A stretch of 6,920 nucleotides of DNA, taken from contig CAMUQM010000098.1 in NCBI GenBank assembly GCA_947095945.1, positions 1-6,920 of the forward strand, written 5' to 3'. The position numbers and the translations under genes are program-made. Numbering within the stretch: the stretch's first letter is position 1; every line of letters starts with the position of its first letter. The notes under the pieces are model-generated. The model had not been told where the DNA came from. It was given only the letters and a program-made list of their open reading frames with translations, and searched no databases. The stretch comes from an uncultured Prevotella sp. Lineage in GTDB: Bacteria > Bacteroidota > Bacteroidia > Bacteroidales > Bacteroidaceae. Positions 1 through 5,143 of this stretch are shown piece after piece.

Positions 1-422
1 TCAACAAGATTATCACAATCGAAGCGAGTGGCATTGCTCCTGCCATTATGATGGGCTTCCTGCTCGATCTTCCAGTGGTCTTTGCGAAGAAGAAAAAGCC
101 GTCGACAATGGGTGATATGCTTTCAACAAGCGTTTTCTCATTTACTAAGCAAAGAGAGTATCACGTTGTGATATCGAAAGAATACTTGGGTGAAGGCGAT
201 AAGGTGCTGTTTGTTGATGACTTCTTAGCTTATGGTAATGCGGCAAAAGGTATTATTGACCTTTGCAAGAAAGCAGGTGCAGAGTTAGTAGGTATGGGCT
301 TTATCATTGAAAAAGCATTCCAGCATGGTCGTGAAGCGATTGAGGCGGAAGGTGTTCGTTGTGAGAGTCTGGCAATTATCGAGTCGCTTGATAATTGTGA
401 GATTAAAATGAGAGAGAAATAA
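1..422 (+). CDS. xpt: xanthine phosphoribosyltransferase, 5'-truncated by the window edge
   Basis: Salvage enzyme that transfers the phosphoribosyl group of PRPP to xanthine to give XMP in the cytoplasm. The frame is open from the left edge (first full codon at position 3), so 139 residues are visible of a family length near 190; roughly the first 50 are missing. The ATG at 48 is internal, because conserved family sequence (the EASGIAPA block) lies upstream of it. Visible motifs are the EASG block (visible residues 7-10), the lysine-rich FAKKKKPST segment, and the PRPP-binding loop VLFVDDFLAYGNA (visible residues 68-80), in which the paired aspartates and following small residues are typical of type I phosphoribosyltransferases and the sequence matches Xpt more than Hpt or Apt. 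It is followed by an intrinsic terminator and then by a xanthine-type permease on the same strand, which supports the xanthine assignment. Confidence 0.93.
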   Translation, partial: NKIITIEASGIAPAIMMGFLLDLPVVFAKKKKPSTMGDMLSTSVFSFTKQREYHVVISKEYLGEGDKVLFVDDFLAYGNAAKGIIDLCKKAGAELVGMGFIIEKAFQHGREAIEAEGVRCESLAIIESLDNCEIKMREK

Positions 423-425
423 ATG

Positions 426-456
426 AGGTGGGCTTGTGTGCCCACCTTTCTTGTTT
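426..456 (+). terminator. intrinsic terminator of xpt
   Basis: A perfect 8-bp stem, AGGTGGGC at 426-433 paired with GCCCACCT at 440-447, closes a 6-nt loop and is followed by a T-rich run (447-456, with single C and G interruptions). It starts 3 nt after the xpt stop codon. This suggests xpt ends its transcript here, and that the permease downstream needs its own promoter or readthrough. Confidence 0.85.
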
Positions 457-488
457 TATAAAGGTTATTATTCGTAACGTAAGCGTTT

Positions 489-561
489 CTTTAAGGAATA
501 GAGATTACTCTTTAGGATGCGCCAATCTAACTTTTAGGAGTGATAAAGCTATACTTTAGAA
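489..561 (+). repeat. four phased CTTTAGGA-like boxes upstream of the permease
   Basis: Four near-identical short boxes lie in the same orientation: CTTTAAGGA at 489-497, CTTTAGGA at 510-517, CTTTTAGGA at 531-539 and CTTTAGAA at 554-561. Their starts are 21, 21 and 23 bp apart, about two helical turns each, so all would face the same side of the DNA. Such spacing is what a cooperative DNA-binding regulator might use, but that is inference. The region is AT-rich and the boxes are short, so chance cannot be excluded. No purine riboswitch consensus was found here. Confidence 0.4.
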
Positions 562-570
562 TTTCTAAAG
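554..570 (+). other. perfect 7-bp hairpin in the permease leader
   Basis: CTTTAGA at 554-560 pairs perfectly with TCTAAAG at 564-570 around a 3-nt loop. It is followed by CAACCC and then a run of five T. It could be a weak attenuator or a palindromic protein site; the C-rich gap before the T run argues against an efficient intrinsic terminator. It contains the fourth CTTTAGGA-like box and lies 67 nt before the permease start. Confidence 0.4.
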
Positions 571-637
571 CAACCCTTTTTCATTTTATAAAAGTATAAA
601 TCTTACCTTATTATATATAGTATTAAACAAAAAAAGA

Positions 638-1981
638 ATGGAAAAGTCTAAGGAACTTATCTATGGTCTGAATGATCGTCCACCGATTCGTGAAACTATT
701 TTTGCTGCTTTGCAGCATTTGTTGGCAATTTTCGTAGCCATCATTACGCCACCACTCATCATTAGTTCGGCATTGAAGTTTGATTTGGATACCACTGGTT
801 TCCTCGTTTCAATGTCTCTCTTTGTTTCAGGAGTGGCTACTTTTATTCAGTGTCGTAGGTTTGGACCTATCGGGGCTGGACTTCTTTGTATTCAGGGAAC
901 GTCTTTCTCTTTCATCAGTCCTATTATCGGTGCAGGTATGCTCGGCATGATTAACGGTAAAATGAACATAGAGATGGGACTCAGCTACATCTTCGGCGCG
1001 TGTTTAGTTGCATCTGTTGTAGAGATGGTTGTGAGCCGTCTTTTACCTTACACACGTAAGATAATCACTCCATTGGTATCAGGTATCGTTGTTTCCCTCA
1101 TTGGTATGTGTCTTATTAAGGCAGGTATCAACTCTTGTGGTGGTGGTCAGTCGGCTGTTGATGCTGGTACATTTGGCTCTATGCAGAACCTTGGACTTGC
1201 GTTACTCGTATTGGTTAGCATTATTTTCTTCAACCGATCAAACAACCGTTTCCTACGTATGGGATCCATTGTGTTGGGACTATTGATAGGCTGTGTAGCT
1301 GCTTATGCACTCAATATGATTGACTTTTCAAGCCTCAAAGGTAGTGGTAGCCTTAATATTCCAGTTCCTTTCAAATATGGTTTGAACTTTGATTTGGGTA
1401 CAATCATAGGTATTGGACTTATTTATTTAGTAACGGCAGTTGAGGCTTTTGGTGATATTACAGCCAATTCGCTCATCTCTGGTGAGCCTGTTGAGGGCCC
1501 TGTCTTTATGAAGAGAGCACAGGGAGGAGTCCTCGCAGATGGTTTCAACTCTTTCTTGGCAGCTGTCTTTAATAGTTTCCCAAACTCTATCTTTGCCCAG
1601 AACAACGGTATGATACAGCTTACGGGTGTCGCCAGCCGTTATGTTGGTTATTTTATCGCTGGTGCTTTGGTACTATTAGGACTCTTCCCTGTTGTTGGTA
1701 AGGTCTTCTCATTGATTCCTGACCCAGTTTTGGGTGGTGCAACATTGTTGATGTTCGGTACTGTTGCCGCTGCTGGTATTCGTATCATCGCCTCTACTGA
1801 AATTACCCGCAAGGCAGTGTTAGTCATGGCTATCAGTTTTGCAATGGGTCTGAGCGTAGAGTTGGTACCTGGTATTCTTGACAAGATGCCTGATATCATC
1901 AAGAACATTTTTTCAAGTGGTATTACAACAGGTGGTCTTACTGCCATCCTTGCCAATGCCTTTATCCGTATTAAGGAGTAA
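638..1981 (+). CDS. pbuX: NCS2-family xanthine/urate-type purine permease
   Basis: A 447-residue inner-membrane symporter of the nucleobase:cation symporter-2 (NCS2/NAT) family that imports an oxidised purine, most likely xanthine, with protons. By recalled alignment it follows E. coli XanQ closely: the start region LNDRPPIRE, the TM1 ALQHLLAIF motif with His27, Glu269 in VEAFGD, Asp301 in LADGFNS, and the family signature AQNNG with Gln321-Asn322. These correspond to the XanQ binding residues His31, Glu272, Asp304, Gln324 and Asn325. Ser89 sits where XanQ has Asn93, a position linked to purine selectivity, so urate transport cannot be excluded. Hydrophobic segments fill nearly the whole length and the size is normal for the family, so it is intact. 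It follows xpt on the same strand after a terminator and 215 bp; pairing xpt with a xanthine permease is known from Bacillus. The symbol is by function and context; xanQ-like is equally fair. Confidence 0.9.
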   Translation: MEKSKELIYGLNDRPPIRETIFAALQHLLAIFVAIITPPLIISSALKFDLDTTGFLVSMSLFVSGVATFIQCRRFGPIGAGLLCIQGTSFSFISPIIGAGMLGMINGKMNIEMGLSYIFGACLVASVVEMVVSRLLPYTRKIITPLVSGIVVSLIGMCLIKAGINSCGGGQSAVDAGTFGSMQNLGLALLVLVSIIFFNRSNNRFLRMGSIVLGLLIGCVAAYALNMIDFSSLKGSGSLNIPVPFKYGLNFDLGTIIGIGLIYLVTAVEAFGDITANSLISGEPVEGPVFMKRAQGGVLADGFNSFLAAVFNSFPNSIFAQNNGMIQLTGVASRYVGYFIAGALVLLGLFPVVGKVFSLIPDPVLGGATLLMFGTVAAAGIRIIASTEITRKAVLVMAISFAMGLSVELVPGILDKMPDIIKNIFSSGITTGGLTAILANAFIRIKE

Positions 1982-2000
1982 GCTTGGGCAATATTGAAAA

Positions 2001-2030
2001 CTAAGAAACCAAAAAGGTTTCAAGTCTTTT
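2001..2030 (+). terminator. possible weak terminator after the permease
   Basis: GAAACC at 2005-2010 pairs with GGTTTC at 2016-2021 around an AAAAA loop, with CT/AG pairing possible further out across a bulge. The T run (2027-2030) is short and is separated from the stem by AAGTC. This is a weak candidate, placed 23 nt after the permease stop. Confidence 0.35.
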
Positions 2031-2061
2031 CAGCAAGTAAAAAGTATATTTTTTACCATCC

Positions 2062-2096
2062 TTTCGGTACATTCTCCTTTTAAATGTTTATCTTTG
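2062..2096 (+). promoter_or_regulatory. Bacteroidota-type promoter for the 150-aa membrane protein gene
   Basis: TATCTTTG at 2089-2096 matches the TAnnTTTG -7 consensus of the Bacteroidota primary sigma factor exactly. The -33 element is weak: TTTC at 2062-2065, with a gap of 23 bp, a few longer than usual. Transcription would start around 2101-2104, giving a leader of roughly 78 nt before the ATG at 2181. The motif lies within the spacer of the inverted repeat. Confidence 0.55.
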
Positions 2097-2122
2097 CAGA
2101 AGATAGATGGAGAATGTACCGA
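2064..2122. repeat. perfect 14-bp inverted repeat enclosing a promoter motif
   Basis: The left arm TCGGTACATTCTCC (2064-2077) and right arm GGAGAATGTACCGA (2109-2122) are exact reverse complements, separated by 31 bp. The spacer contains TATCTTTG, an exact match to the Bacteroidota -7 element. The left arm would overlap the -33 region and the right arm would start just after the expected transcription start. The arms could be paired operators, a small invertible element, or, when transcribed from upstream, a stem whose right arm is followed by a T-rich stretch. Arm centres are 45 bp apart. Identity and length make chance unlikely; the function is inference. Confidence 0.75.
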
Positions 2123-2180
2123 TTGTGTTTCTCTGTGGAGTATAAATAGATTCTTAACAGAATAGAATAATAACAAGGCT

Positions 2181-2633
2181 ATGTTAAATCAGAATAAAAA
2201 GCGTAAATTTACAAAGTCACTGACCTTTAAAGTTCTTTGCGGACTGGTTGTCCTTTTATGCTTGGGCTTAATTTATAATTTTATTGTGGCTTCCGATGAT
2301 GTACTTATGACTGAACAAGAAGAGGAAGAGGTGCAGCAACGCAATGCAGATGTAGACACAATAGACATTGTGGGTAATTATCTTTGGCCTAATATGAAGC
2401 CTTCAAGAGAGGATATGATGACCGATGAAGAGAAAGCCGCTGAGGCAGAAAAAGCTAAGACAGGAAAAGAAGATAAGGAAAAAGCATCTTCAGAGAAAGT
2501 TCAGTCAAATCACTATGATGCTCCTATCGCTGCTCCTGCTCCAGACATAGCCCCATCTTCTGAACTTCCTGCTAAGCAAGTGGCACCTTCTATTGAGAAG
2601 ATGGAGGTACCAAGAATTGAGAAGATTGAATAG
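2181..2633 (+). CDS. single-pass membrane protein with charged, proline-rich tail, function unknown
   Basis: A 150-residue protein I do not recognise. The N-terminus is strongly basic (KKRKFTK, residues 6-12), followed by one hydrophobic helix at about residues 18-36, so a cytoplasmic N-terminus and a periplasmic tail are expected by the positive-inside rule. The tail starts with an acidic run (EQEEEE, 45-50). A short stretch around DTIDIVGNYLWPNMKPS (59-75) is the least low-complexity part and may be the functional piece. Then comes a Lys/Glu/Ala-rich segment (83-106), probably helical, and a Pro/Ala-rich segment (113-137), ending in a repeated IEK pattern (residues 138-140 and 146-148). There is no lipobox and no clear signal-peptidase site. 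The layout resembles a tether or linker protein, but no family can be assigned. Codon use looks like that of its neighbours. The ATG follows an AT-rich leader with no Shine-Dalgarno sequence. Confidence 0.75.
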   Translation: MLNQNKKRKFTKSLTFKVLCGLVVLLCLGLIYNFIVASDDVLMTEQEEEEVQQRNADVDTIDIVGNYLWPNMKPSREDMMTDEEKAAEAEKAKTGKEDKEKASSEKVQSNHYDAPIAAPAPDIAPSSELPAKQVAPSIEKMEVPRIEKIE

Positions 2634-2653
2634 TATAGAAGTGCTCTCGAGCC

Positions 2654-2680
2654 TGAGCTATAGATCTATATGACTGCTCA
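2654..2680. other. palindrome inside a short inverted repeat
   Basis: TATAGATCTATA at 2659-2670 is a perfect 12-bp palindrome, enclosed by TGAGC (2654-2658) and GCTCA (2676-2680), which are also complementary. It lies just after the stop codon of the 150-aa gene and has no T run, so it is not a convincing terminator. It may be a dimeric regulator site, or chance in AT-rich sequence. Confidence 0.3.
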
Positions 2681-2711
2681 TTGCTTTGGGTAATATCTGA
2701 TTTTATGGTTG
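2680..2711 (+). promoter_or_regulatory. possible weak promoter before the DUF4251-like lipoprotein gene
   Basis: ATTG at 2680-2683 and TATGGTTG at 2704-2711 each differ by one base from the Bacteroidota TTTG and TAnnTTTG elements and are 20 bp apart, a normal spacing. The start would fall about 45 nt before the lipoprotein ATG. Two imperfect elements are weak evidence; cotranscription with the upstream gene is the alternative. Confidence 0.3.
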
Positions 2712-2763
2712 CGGAGTAGCATGGGAAATACTATAACGACTTAAAAGAAAGAGAGGTACACTT

Positions 2764-3327
2764 ATGAAACGTTTAGTTTTATTTCTTTTTGTAGCTGTCC
2801 TAATGGTGGGTTGTGCTACAACTTATTATGACTCTGAGGGTAATCCTGTGCCAAAGGAGAAGATGGAACAGTTGCGTACAGCTGCTGTGAAGGCTCATTT
2901 GGCAGAGCATCGTTATCGTGTATTTGTAGACCGAATGTATCCGTTGCGTGGTCCTGCTGTCTATTTGCAGAATGATTGGGGAATGGAGGTGAGCGGTGAC
3001 TCTATTGGTCTTTTCCTCCCTTACTTTGGCAGGGTCTATCATGTTCCTTACGGGCGTGGTGGTGGCTTGACACTTGTTGAACCTCTAATGAGTTACAAGG
3101 AAGAGCCAATGAAGGACGGTCGTCGTATCTTTATGACAACACGTAGCGACTTTGAGAGCTACCAGATTGTTCTTGAAGTATTCAATAATGCCACTGTTTC
3201 GCTTGTGGTTAATTCCAGTGGAAAAGAAACTATTAGCTTCTCTGGAGTGATGGAACTCAATGATATTTTCACGCCAAAAGGTCATAAGACAAGTAAGAAG
3301 CGGCAGACAACATTTATGAAATTATGA
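2764..3327 (+). CDS. DUF4251-like lipoprotein
   Basis: A 187-residue envelope lipoprotein. Residues 1-16 form a lipoprotein signal (basic MKR, hydrophobic core, then MVG) with Cys17 as the lipidated residue; methionine at -3 makes the lipobox slightly atypical. No compact acidic export signal directly follows the cysteine, so final placement (periplasmic face or surface) is open. The body from about residue 35 to 170 has the pattern I associate with DUF4251 proteins of Bacteroides and Prevotella: VDRMYPLRGPAVYL, then GDSIGLFLPYFGRVYHVPYG (residues 78-97), and a C-terminal beta-rich part ending in SFSGVMEL. The family has no known biochemical function. GAGAGG lies about 9 nt before the ATG. 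Its stop overlaps the start of the next gene by 4 nt, so the two are probably translated together. Family assignment is from memory of the pattern, not a search. Confidence 0.8.
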   Translation: MKRLVLFLFVAVLMVGCATTYYDSEGNPVPKEKMEQLRTAAVKAHLAEHRYRVFVDRMYPLRGPAVYLQNDWGMEVSGDSIGLFLPYFGRVYHVPYGRGGGLTLVEPLMSYKEEPMKDGRRIFMTTRSDFESYQIVLEVFNNATVSLVVNSSGKETISFSGVMELNDIFTPKGHKTSKKRQTTFMKL

Positions 3328-4433
3328 TTAACCGACTTTATACCGTGTTCCTGTCACTGTTTGTAAGCTTTGTGGCGTTCGCACAGTCGGCAGGAACAGT
3401 TGCATCTAAGGATGCCATGCTTTATGAGTCATCCCGTCACCTCTATGAAAAGGGCAATACGCTGACGATTATCTCTAAGGACTTTGAATGGCCAAAGGGA
3501 TTAGATGGCTCTGTTTTGCCTGAACTGCAGCATTATCTTACAACCTTTTTCTTTGGTCAACCATCTTATAGTTATGAGGCTGGCTGGAAACAGTTTGAGT
3601 CTTTGCAGGGTAAAGAAGTGCGAGCGATAAAGGATGATGCAGGTGCTGAAAGGCATTATTATGATATGGGGCTACGCTGTCTTTGGTTGGAGCCGGGAAG
3701 ATATATTTCTTTCCTTGCTCGCTTAGAGGAGCGTAACGAGACAAGTGTTATTACGGCAAAGCATTCTTATTTCACCTTCGACCTTATTAATAAGAAGGTT
3801 TTAACGCAGAAAGACGTGTTCAATCAGACACGCTTGTGGCAGGATCCTAATGTTCGCTATCAGCTTTGTGAACTGTTAGATAATATGGCAAATACGCAAA
3901 CTGCAGACTCTATAGATTGGGACCATCTACCCAATCAGTTTGCATTGATAGGCCAGAATATACGCTTCGATCTTGGTGTAGATAATGGTGGAGGGGTTTA
4001 TTCAGATGTGAGGAATGACATGATAGACGTTCTTTTCTCTAAGAACTTTAAGAAGTGGCAGAAGCAGCCACTATCGGTTGCTGTCAACACGAAACTTCCT
4101 AATAATGCTGTATATGCTTCCTTGCCTACTGATTCTGTCATTCCAGAAGTACAGCCACAGTTTGAAGGAAACGTAGCTGCTGCTCTCGGACAGAATCTTT
4201 CCTATACAGGACTTAGCCCTGAAACAACTTCTGCTGGAAGAACCTACGTCTCTTTTATTGTCGATACAGACGGTTCTTTGAAAGATATTGTTTTCCTGAC
4301 GGTAAATAATATTGAGTTAAATCGTGCCATAGCTTCTGCACTTCAATTATTAAATGGTTGGAAACCAGCAATGCATAACGGTAAACCTGTTGCTTGTAGA
4401 TATAACCTTCCCCTTACTTTACACTTCCAATAA
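3324..4433 (+). CDS. secreted protein with TonB C-terminal domain and RsiV/DUF3298-like region
   Basis: A 369-residue exported protein. Residues 1-20 look like a signal peptide (MINR, hydrophobic core, AFA then Gln), with cleavage likely near residue 20-23. Residues 278-369 are a TonB C-terminal domain: RTYVSFIVDTDGSLKDIVFL, then the ALQLLNGWKPAMHNGKPV core and the closing strand YNLPLTLHF, matching the usual WKPg-nGkpV pattern. Residues about 145-245 (YFTFDLINKKVLTQKDVF, later FALIGQNIRFDLG and the DVLFS segment) resemble the DUF3298 domain of RsiV-like proteins; that is a weaker call. Unlike a classical TonB there is no proline-rich spanning region, so if the signal is cleaved it cannot couple proton force to receptors and more likely binds an envelope partner. 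The start overlaps the lipoprotein stop in an ATGA junction, indicating translational coupling. Its 3' end faces a convergent gene across a hairpin cluster. Confidence 0.8.
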   Translation: MINRLYTVFLSLFVSFVAFAQSAGTVASKDAMLYESSRHLYEKGNTLTIISKDFEWPKGLDGSVLPELQHYLTTFFFGQPSYSYEAGWKQFESLQGKEVRAIKDDAGAERHYYDMGLRCLWLEPGRYISFLARLEERNETSVITAKHSYFTFDLINKKVLTQKDVFNQTRLWQDPNVRYQLCELLDNMANTQTADSIDWDHLPNQFALIGQNIRFDLGVDNGGGVYSDVRNDMIDVLFSKNFKKWQKQPLSVAVNTKLPNNAVYASLPTDSVIPEVQPQFEGNVAAALGQNLSYTGLSPETTSAGRTYVSFIVDTDGSLKDIVFLTVNNIELNRAIASALQLLNGWKPAMHNGKPVACRYNLPLTLHFQ

Positions 4434-4438
4434 GAGTT

Positions 4439-4502
4439 GTGCTGCAGCCCAGCACGTGTGGTGCTGTTGGTAAACACCAATGGTGCGGAGGCTTCGCACC
4501 AA
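4439..4502. repeat. cluster of adjacent hairpins between convergent genes
   Basis: Several perfect inverted repeats lie end to end just after the 369-aa gene. GTGCTG (4439-4444) pairs with CAGCAC (4450-4455), which can instead pair with a second GTGCTG (4461-4466). TTGGT (4467-4471) pairs with ACCAA (4476-4480). TGGTGCG (4481-4487) pairs with CGCACCA (4495-4501), and two more pairs can form inside its loop. CACC (4475-4478) can also pair with GGTG (4482-4485), so some folds exclude each other. No T run follows on the plus strand, so this is not a standard intrinsic terminator, though it may stop or protect transcripts from both sides. It is locally GC-richer than its surroundings. Confidence 0.6.
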
Positions 4503-4656
4503 ACAAATAGATGTAGATGTGATTGCAGATAAAGGGTTAACTCTGAGTCGATAAATGCTTATTTATTGTTTGTCTCAAAGGTAGATTTAAAGCGAAAGCA
4601 TTTGTTTTGTTTCACCAAAGAGAAGAGACTAGTTGATAGGTTATACTTATCTTCAT
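4503..4656. other. AT-rich intergenic stretch with an 8-bp inverted repeat
   Basis: This is the rest of the gap between the convergent genes; no gene or RNA family is recognised. AAATGCTT (4553-4560) and AAGCATTT (4596-4603) are exact inverted repeats with a 35-bp spacer. The spacer holds CAAAGGTA (4576-4583), which read on the minus strand is TACCTTTG, a match to TAnnTTTG. No suitable -33 element was found at normal spacing on that strand. Confidence 0.3.
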
Positions 4657-5142
4657 TTAAAGTATGGTTGTATACCCTTCATCTTTCTCTTTTTCAGCCT
4701 GATATAGGAAGTCGTAAATGATTTCTGTAACTCTTTTTTGCCCTTCATTAGTAAGTTCTGGAAGGGTGAAGATTCTTCCCTTTGTTGTATAAATTATCTG
4801 AACGATGAAAGGAACGAAGTAATAATGATAGTCGTTTATCCCTTCTATTTCATCAGCAGTTACTTCCGTATATTTGCGACGTAGGCAATCGTAGAAACAA
4901 ATATGGTCACCTTTGATAGATAGATAGTCTTTTTCCCACAATTTTTGGCAGGCAACAAAAAGTCTGAATAGCCAAAATGAAACAGCATAAAGTATCGTTG
5001 AAAGTGCGATAATGAGCATGAAAGGATGGGCAGCGTCTACACCTTTGTGCCCAAAGAAAAACCATATAAAGAAGAAGATGGGAATAGGTGTGAATAACGC
5101 TTCTAAGAGTAATAAGCCACTATATCTGTATTTGATGACCAT
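4657..5142 (-). CDS. two-helix membrane protein with cytosolic PH/YcxB-like C-terminal domain, function unknown
   Basis: A 161-residue membrane protein that I cannot name. Two hydrophobic helices are clear, about residues 9-30 (very Phe-rich) and 41-65, joined by a short loop. They are followed by a soluble part of about 95 residues: DYLSIKGDHICFYDCLRRKYTEVTADEIEGI, then a strand-rich VPFIVQIIYTTKGRIFTLPEL segment and a C-terminal helix. Two helices followed by strands and a final helix recall the bacterial PH-like domains of YcxB or YdbT type, but the match is by shape only. Its ATG lies one nucleotide after the MBOAT stop codon (TAA, G, ATG on the minus strand), so it is almost certainly coupled to the acyltransferase and may serve the same pathway. 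The family may be narrow. Confidence 0.75.
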   Translation of the reverse strand: MVIKYRYSGLLLLEALFTPIPIFFFIWFFFGHKGVDAAHPFMLIIALSTILYAVSFWLFRLFVACQKLWEKDYLSIKGDHICFYDCLRRKYTEVTADEIEGINDYHYYFVPFIVQIIYTTKGRIFTLPELTNEGQKRVTEIIYDFLYQAEKEKDEGYTTIL

Positions 5143-5143
5143 C

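Noticed and set aside
502..528. AGATT/AATCT stem with a 17-nt loop before the permease
   Set aside because: Five base pairs over a large loop in AT-rich DNA are expected by chance.
552..559. TACTTTAG as a -7 promoter element for the permease
   Set aside because: It has one mismatch to TAnnTTTG, no -33 element at normal spacing, and lies largely within the hairpin at 554-570.
423..637. Purine riboswitch between xpt and the permease
   Set aside because: The conserved riboswitch core could not be found; only the terminator, phased boxes and a small hairpin are present.
1648..1956. Minus-strand 102-codon frame inside the permease gene
   Set aside because: It lies wholly opposite a well-conserved NCS2 coding sequence and its translation shows no domain or membrane pattern.
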